Below, one piece after another: positions 60,301-64,000 of a DNA stretch of 64,000 nucleotides. The stretch comes from Lineus longissimus. Taxonomy: Eukaryota; Nemertea; Pilidiophora; Heteronemertea; Lineidae. Numbering within the stretch: position 1 is the stretch's first letter; the number at the start of each line of letters is the position of its first letter. The notes beneath the pieces are model-generated. The model did not search any database. It was not told the origin of the DNA and saw nothing but the letters and a program-made list of their open reading frames with translations. The stretch spans positions 6,944,001-7,008,000 of the forward strand of contig NC_088314.1 in the NCBI RefSeq assembly GCF_910592395.1, read 5' to 3'. The position numbers and the translations under genes are program-made.

Positions 60301-61006
60301 AAAGCCCCAGAAGCCGCTGCAGGGGCACCCCCCAACGTGGAGCAGGGAGCTGACAATAACAATGTCCCGGCCCCTCACGCTGATAATGAGGATCCAGCAG
60401 TACGTCTAAAACTCCTAGAAGGGGAGGTCAAGCGCATAAGACAGACGCAAGAAGGCACATCAGTCCAAACAGCCCTCTCTCAGGTGAGAACCTTGGCTTT
60501 GCGGACCACAACCCCAAATGGCGTCCTCCTAGCCTCCCTCGAAAGCCTTTATGACACGGCTGTAGCCTCTGATCATACTGACAAGGAGCTGTACAAGACG
60601 GCTCTGAAGGTCAGTAGGGAGAACGATAAATCTGGTAACTTACATGGGCTTGTAACACGGCTTTTGGGTACTGAGGGTGCTAAGAAAGCCAAATCTGCAG
60701 TTGACGCCTGGAAGAAGTCTGTTAAAAAAGGGCCAGAAAGATGCCAAGGAGAAGCCTCAAGACAAAGATATTGATAAGGATAACGATCCCAAGAATAGTA
60801 AGGACAAGCCAAAAGAAAGCAGTGACGTTCTTATGCAACTTATACCTTTGTTGCTTCAAAATAATGGTGGTTCATCCTTTAGAGGTCGTGGCAGGGGCAG
60901 GGGCAGGGGATTCTCTAGGTTGTGTTACCTCTGTAGGTCATCTGAGCATTTTCTGGCCTCTTGCCCCCTAAATCTCCAATCGAAAGTCAAATCTGAGCAT
61001 AAATAA
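60301..61006 (+). pseudogene. gag: YR-element gag second exon, frameshifted
   Basis: It continues from KAPEAAAGAPPNVEQ through a helical, charged region (RLKLLEGEVKRIRQTQ to LHGLVTRLLGTEG). At an A6 run (60724-60729) the frame shifts by +1. Beyond it the other frame carries a lysine/aspartate-rich linker, an RGRGRGRG tract and the zinc knuckle CYLCRSSEHFLASC (CX2CX4HX4C), then stops at 61006. The knuckle and RG tract would bind element RNA. A one-base change in the A-run (mutation or assembly error) would account for the break. Confidence 0.85.
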
Positions 61007-61262
61007 TTGGTTTCATTTCTGTCAAAAGAAGAAGTAATGTTGAAACAAATTTTGTAGTAAGCGCCTCTGGTTGTTGACTTCAAACGTCATCACTTCAAGT
61101 AAAACTATATAGTGCCTAATGTCTTGATACCACTGTGCCTCAGTTGGGAAAATTTTCAGTAAACTTTAAGGTAGTGTTTCGGTTGGATTTCTTTTTCCTG
61201 TTCTATGGGGTCACACTGAACCCCGGTGAGCGGGAGAGAGAGGTCGGACCCTGGCACTCGCT

Positions 61263-62568
61263 TTGGTGACCTTTCCTTGTTCTGAATTTCAGTCGAGGTT
61301 CCAACCCGACAGATGGGAACTCAACACCGGATTCGATCCTCTAAAAGCTACTTCCGAACGTAGGTCACCAAGGCGGACCGAGTGTCGGGGTTCGGTGCCC
61401 TCTCTCTCTTCACCCACTGTGCTGTTACTAAAAGTTTGGGATGTCAAAGGTAAAAACTGGCAAGACTGTCTTGACTCACTCTCCCTAAGAGACCCTAATT
61501 CGTTCGTAGCGGGGCAGCTACACACAGAAAAGCAAAACTGGTCCATACTGCTCGATCAGGTTAATGATAAAGATTCTAAGTTGGTGGAAAAGTGGATTTT
61601 CAACGAAGTTGAAATAGTGGATTTCTTTCAACCTTTTAAGGGTTACTTCAAAGGGGAATTCTATGACTCAAAGCTTCCCCCGGCAATGGTCTTTCATAAC
61701 GCGCCAAATTGTGCCCAACACAAAGAGGATATCGTGAGTCATCTAGAGGAAGGTTTGCGTAATGGTTCGCTTGAGCTAGTAGGAAAGGTTGGAGAAGTAG
61801 ACCCCCCTCATCTTGTGATGCCTCTCCTGATGGTTGATGGCAAAAGGGAAAAGAGGCTCTGCCATAATGAGCAGTTTTTGAACTTATGGATGCGCCACAT
61901 TCCGTTCTCTCTTGAGGGTCTCTCTCTCCTTCCTTCCCTACTGGATCAAGGGGATTTTATGGCGTCGTCTGACGAAAAATCAGCCTACTTAGGAGTTTGC
62001 TTATCTCCAGCTTCGCGAACCTATTTTGGGGTACAGTTTGCTGGATGGTACCTAAGGTACACGGTTCTGCCATTTGGCTGGTCGGAATCGCCATACATCT
62101 ACCAGACCATTGGGATGCAGGTTACGTTCATTCCTGCGTCTCCGTGGAATGATTACAACTCAGTACCTCGACGATAGATTCCTTGGCCCGTTGAAATCCA
62201 TCATTGCATCTAAATTGAATCAGACCGGATGGTCCATTTATTTCAATGCAGCCATCCTTGACCTCTTGGGTTTCTTCATAGAACAGAATAAGTCCCTCTG
62301 GTTCCCTGTCTTAGCAATGATCCACCTTGGCCTTTGTATTCACTCTGAATTGAGACAGTTTAGCATCCCAGAGGCTAAACGGGAGAATTTCAAGATCTTA
62401 CGGGAAACCATTTTAGAGTCGGAAGCTGTGCATGTCAAAACTATGGAAAAATTCATGGGCAAATGTATGTCTTTTAAGTTGTGTATCCCAGTCGCAAGGC
62501 TATACATCCGGATCATGGCTGCCAGCATTTCAAAGGCTTTGAAGTCAGGGTCCCCCATCAAAATTTGA
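61263..62568 (+). pseudogene. DIRS-type reverse transcriptase, broken
   Basis: An acceptor-like GAATTTCAG precedes this frame (61292). Recognisable RT parts in order: LPPAMVFHNAPNCAQHKEDI, PHLVMPLLMV, KRLCHNEQFLNLWM, the first catalytic block SSDEKSAYLGVCL, FGVQFAGWYLRYTVLPFG, then after a one-base shift at 62124-62128 the YLDD catalytic box (62164-62175). The thumb region runs to KSGSPIK, where another shift in an A4 run (62560-62563) leads into EGDLREEILFWGYIDNFE in a third frame. The expected RNase H core after that block is missing before the recombinase starts 130 bp later. It would copy element RNA into DNA if intact; here it cannot. Confidence 0.88.
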
Positions 62569-62694
62569 GGGCGATCTTAGGGAAGAAATTCTCTTCTGGG
62601 GCTACATCGACAACTTTGAACAGGGATCAACATTTTCCTGGCGGCATGTGATTCCCAGGGTAAAACTCCGGTTCAGCACGTTGACTGTGAATTT

Positions 62695-63636
62695 ATGACA
62701 GACCTGAAACCTCTTTGCGCATGCCCTCTACGTTTGGCTTATAACACAGTTGTAAGTAAAATCTCCCAGATGAAATCCATCTTCATAGCATTGGGTAGAT
62801 GCCGCCCCTGGGGTCAGATCATTGGTAACCCGGCTATCTCCGAGGATATATCCATTTATCAGAAACAAGTCAAAGTGGAACAGAGCAAGGCTCATGTGAC
62901 CTCCAAACAGGCCAAACCCATTTTCATATCGAAGCTAAGGTTGTTGGCGCTCTACTTAGAGCGTCACTTGGAATCAGAATCGGAATCTTCCGAATCATTT
63001 ATCTTTGCTAGAGACCAGGCCCTATTCAAGCTTTTATTTTTTGGGGGCGACCGGTCCCACGATCTTGGACTGATGCTCTGTCAAGAACTGAAGGAACTCC
63101 CAAACCATGAGGGCTTCCTTATCAGGCACACCTGGGGTAAAACAGCCAGAATTGATAGGCCCAAGGTTTTCTCGGTTCTAAGGTGTCAGGACAAATCTTT
63201 ATGCCCAGTGGAGGCTATAGAAAGGTATTTTTCTGTGGCAAAGTCCATTGGTATCAATCTTGGGTGTGGTTTCCTGTTCCGTCCAGTGTGGAAAGGCCAA
63301 GTGTTAAACAAGCCACTCTCATACGAAGCGATATACGCTAGACTTAAATTCTACTTGCGCTCCCTTGGTATTGACGAGGGGGAAACCCCTCACAGCTTCA
63401 GAGGAGGTTGCGCAATATCTCTTCACGCAGCCACAGGTGATGGGAGGGACCTAGGCGCCGTGATGCAACATATTGGCTGGGCTTCAGAGGCATCAGCTAA
63501 GCATTATACCAGGGCAGATTGCTCTAACCAGACCCGTTTGAATGCCAGGCTTATGCACAATCTAAATATTGTTTCTCAGGCTGAACAGGATTTTGTCAAT
63601 GAGAGAAGTCTACCAAATGCCTTACCACGTTTGTAA
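62695..63636 (+). CDS. tyrosine recombinase of the retroelement
   Basis: A 313-aa frame with an N-terminal core-binding part (about 1-95) and a catalytic domain. All active-site residues are visible: R120 (GGDRSHDLGLM), H233 and R236 (PHSFRGGCAI), H259 (QHIGWAS) and the nucleophile Y271 (KHYTRAD). In DIRS/Ngaro elements this enzyme recombines the circular DNA copy into the genome, replacing the DDE integrase. It has no stops or frameshifts, unlike the gag and RT to its left. The reading frame remains open a short way upstream of the ATG (AACDSQGKTPVQHV), so the real protein may be longer. Length is close to the family norm. Confidence 0.93.
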   Translation: MTDLKPLCACPLRLAYNTVVSKISQMKSIFIALGRCRPWGQIIGNPAISEDISIYQKQVKVEQSKAHVTSKQAKPIFISKLRLLALYLERHLESESESSESFIFARDQALFKLLFFGGDRSHDLGLMLCQELKELPNHEGFLIRHTWGKTARIDRPKVFSVLRCQDKSLCPVEAIERYFSVAKSIGINLGCGFLFRPVWKGQVLNKPLSYEAIYARLKFYLRSLGIDEGETPHSFRGGCAISLHAATGDGRDLGAVMQHIGWASEASAKHYTRADCSNQTRLNARLMHNLNIVSQAEQDFVNERSLPNALPRL

Positions 63637-63805
63637 TTTCTCGAGTATAGGCCTGGGTATCCGGTGTCATGCAGTTATACAGGCTACCCACAGTCAAGAT
63701 TAATACGGTCTCTGGAGCAGTAATTGCATGCAGTCTTCCTAGGCAGTCCAGTACATATATATATAGAGCAGTTGTAATTCTATTTTGTGTTAAAACCTAT
63801 TTCGT

Positions 63806-63811
63806 AATAAA
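63806..63811 (+). terminator. polyadenylation signal AATAAA
   Basis: It lies 170 bp past the recombinase stop, in AT-rich sequence with a downstream TTTACTTGTTTCCTGTTTTT stretch. The probable 3' end of the retroelement transcript. Confidence 0.65.
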
Positions 63812-63836
63812 GCCAAAATATAGTTGATTTACTTGT

Positions 63837-64000
63837 TTCCTGTTTTTCTATGCTTTGTTTATATGTATGAGTTTGGGGATGAGTTTGGGATAAAACTCTG
63901 TATAAAACACGCATACCTGCTGGGCAGGGGTTAGCGTAGTCAGTCTGTGTGGGTGGAGATTCGCAACATCCCCCAATCTTATCAGCATAACATGCATGTG
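63837..64000. other. right flank, possible promoter-like sequence
   Basis: A TATAAAAC motif occurs at about 63901 (CTCTGTATAAAACACGC), with about 90 bp before the window ends. It could be the right terminus of the YR element or the start of another unit; nothing decides it within the window. Confidence 0.35.

Larger units (their letters stand above)
59820..63836 (+). mobile_element. DIRS/Ngaro-type tyrosine-recombinase retrotransposon
   Basis: Three coding regions in order: Gag with an RG tract and CCHC knuckle, a DIRS-like reverse transcriptase, and a tyrosine recombinase. There is no DDE integrase or protease. This set defines YR retrotransposons, which integrate as circles by site-specific recombination and so leave no target duplication. 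Terminal repeats (inverted or split direct) could not be located, so the true ends are uncertain; the left end may lie as far out as about 58400. The copy is defective: frameshifts at about 60724-60729, 62124-62128 and 62560-62563, and the RNase H segment appears absent. An AATAAA at 63806-63811 gives the likely 3' end of the transcript. Confidence 0.9.

Overview
This is a stretch of metazoan genome, not a prokaryotic or viral window. It has spliced exons with GT..AG introns, a eukaryotic tRNA gene, and many low-copy transposable elements and tandem repeats. The organism looks like a marine invertebrate, possibly lophotrochozoan. The grounds are the synapsin protein sequence, frequent ACATGTAC runs, and repeats ending in a GACGACGGAC tract plus a GGTGAGC(C/T)AAAAA tail. 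I cannot name the species.

Layout. 189-14515 is a tandem satellite with a monomer of about 1078 bp (nine anchor points, one copy shortened). A Ty1/copia LTR retrotransposon (5892-10934, minus strand) is inserted in it. The element has a nearly full gag, a long pol, a primer-binding site matching animal initiator tRNA-Met, and LTRs about 1% different. One end is truncated and the integrase zinc finger lacks a cysteine. 15960-20095 is a field of degenerate interspersed repeats. 20320-23777 (minus) holds four consecutive exons of synapsin, from the start codon into the central C domain. The remaining exons are not visible, so the satellite and the Copia element probably lie inside or beyond a very long fourth intron.

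23.8-47.6 kb has no gene I can support. It carries a near-perfect palindromic MITE, a tRNA-derived SINE, a MITE split by a LINE-like tail, several minisatellites (37, 69, 29 and 18 bp units), and two 87-bp mariner-like MITEs. 47641-48150 (minus) encodes a small four-helix membrane protein with a PPxY tail (MS4A/CD20-like). 52933-53004 is tRNA-Glu(TTC).

53597-57693 is a 4.1-kb fold-back element. Its roughly 500-bp inverted arms each carry a TATA box and a consensus splice donor, both pointing inward. 59820-63836 is a DIRS/Ngaro-type tyrosine-recombinase retrotransposon. Its gag is interrupted by a convincing spliceosomal intron. Its reverse transcriptase is frameshifted and its RNase H appears lost, but its tyrosine recombinase is intact with all catalytic residues.

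The host genes (synapsin, the tetraspanning protein, tRNA-Glu) show no functional link to each other. Most of the window's content is mobile and repetitive DNA. The most unusual objects are the fold-back element with convergent promoters, the intron-bearing tyrosine-recombinase element, and the minisatellite expanded inside a terminal-inverted-repeat element.
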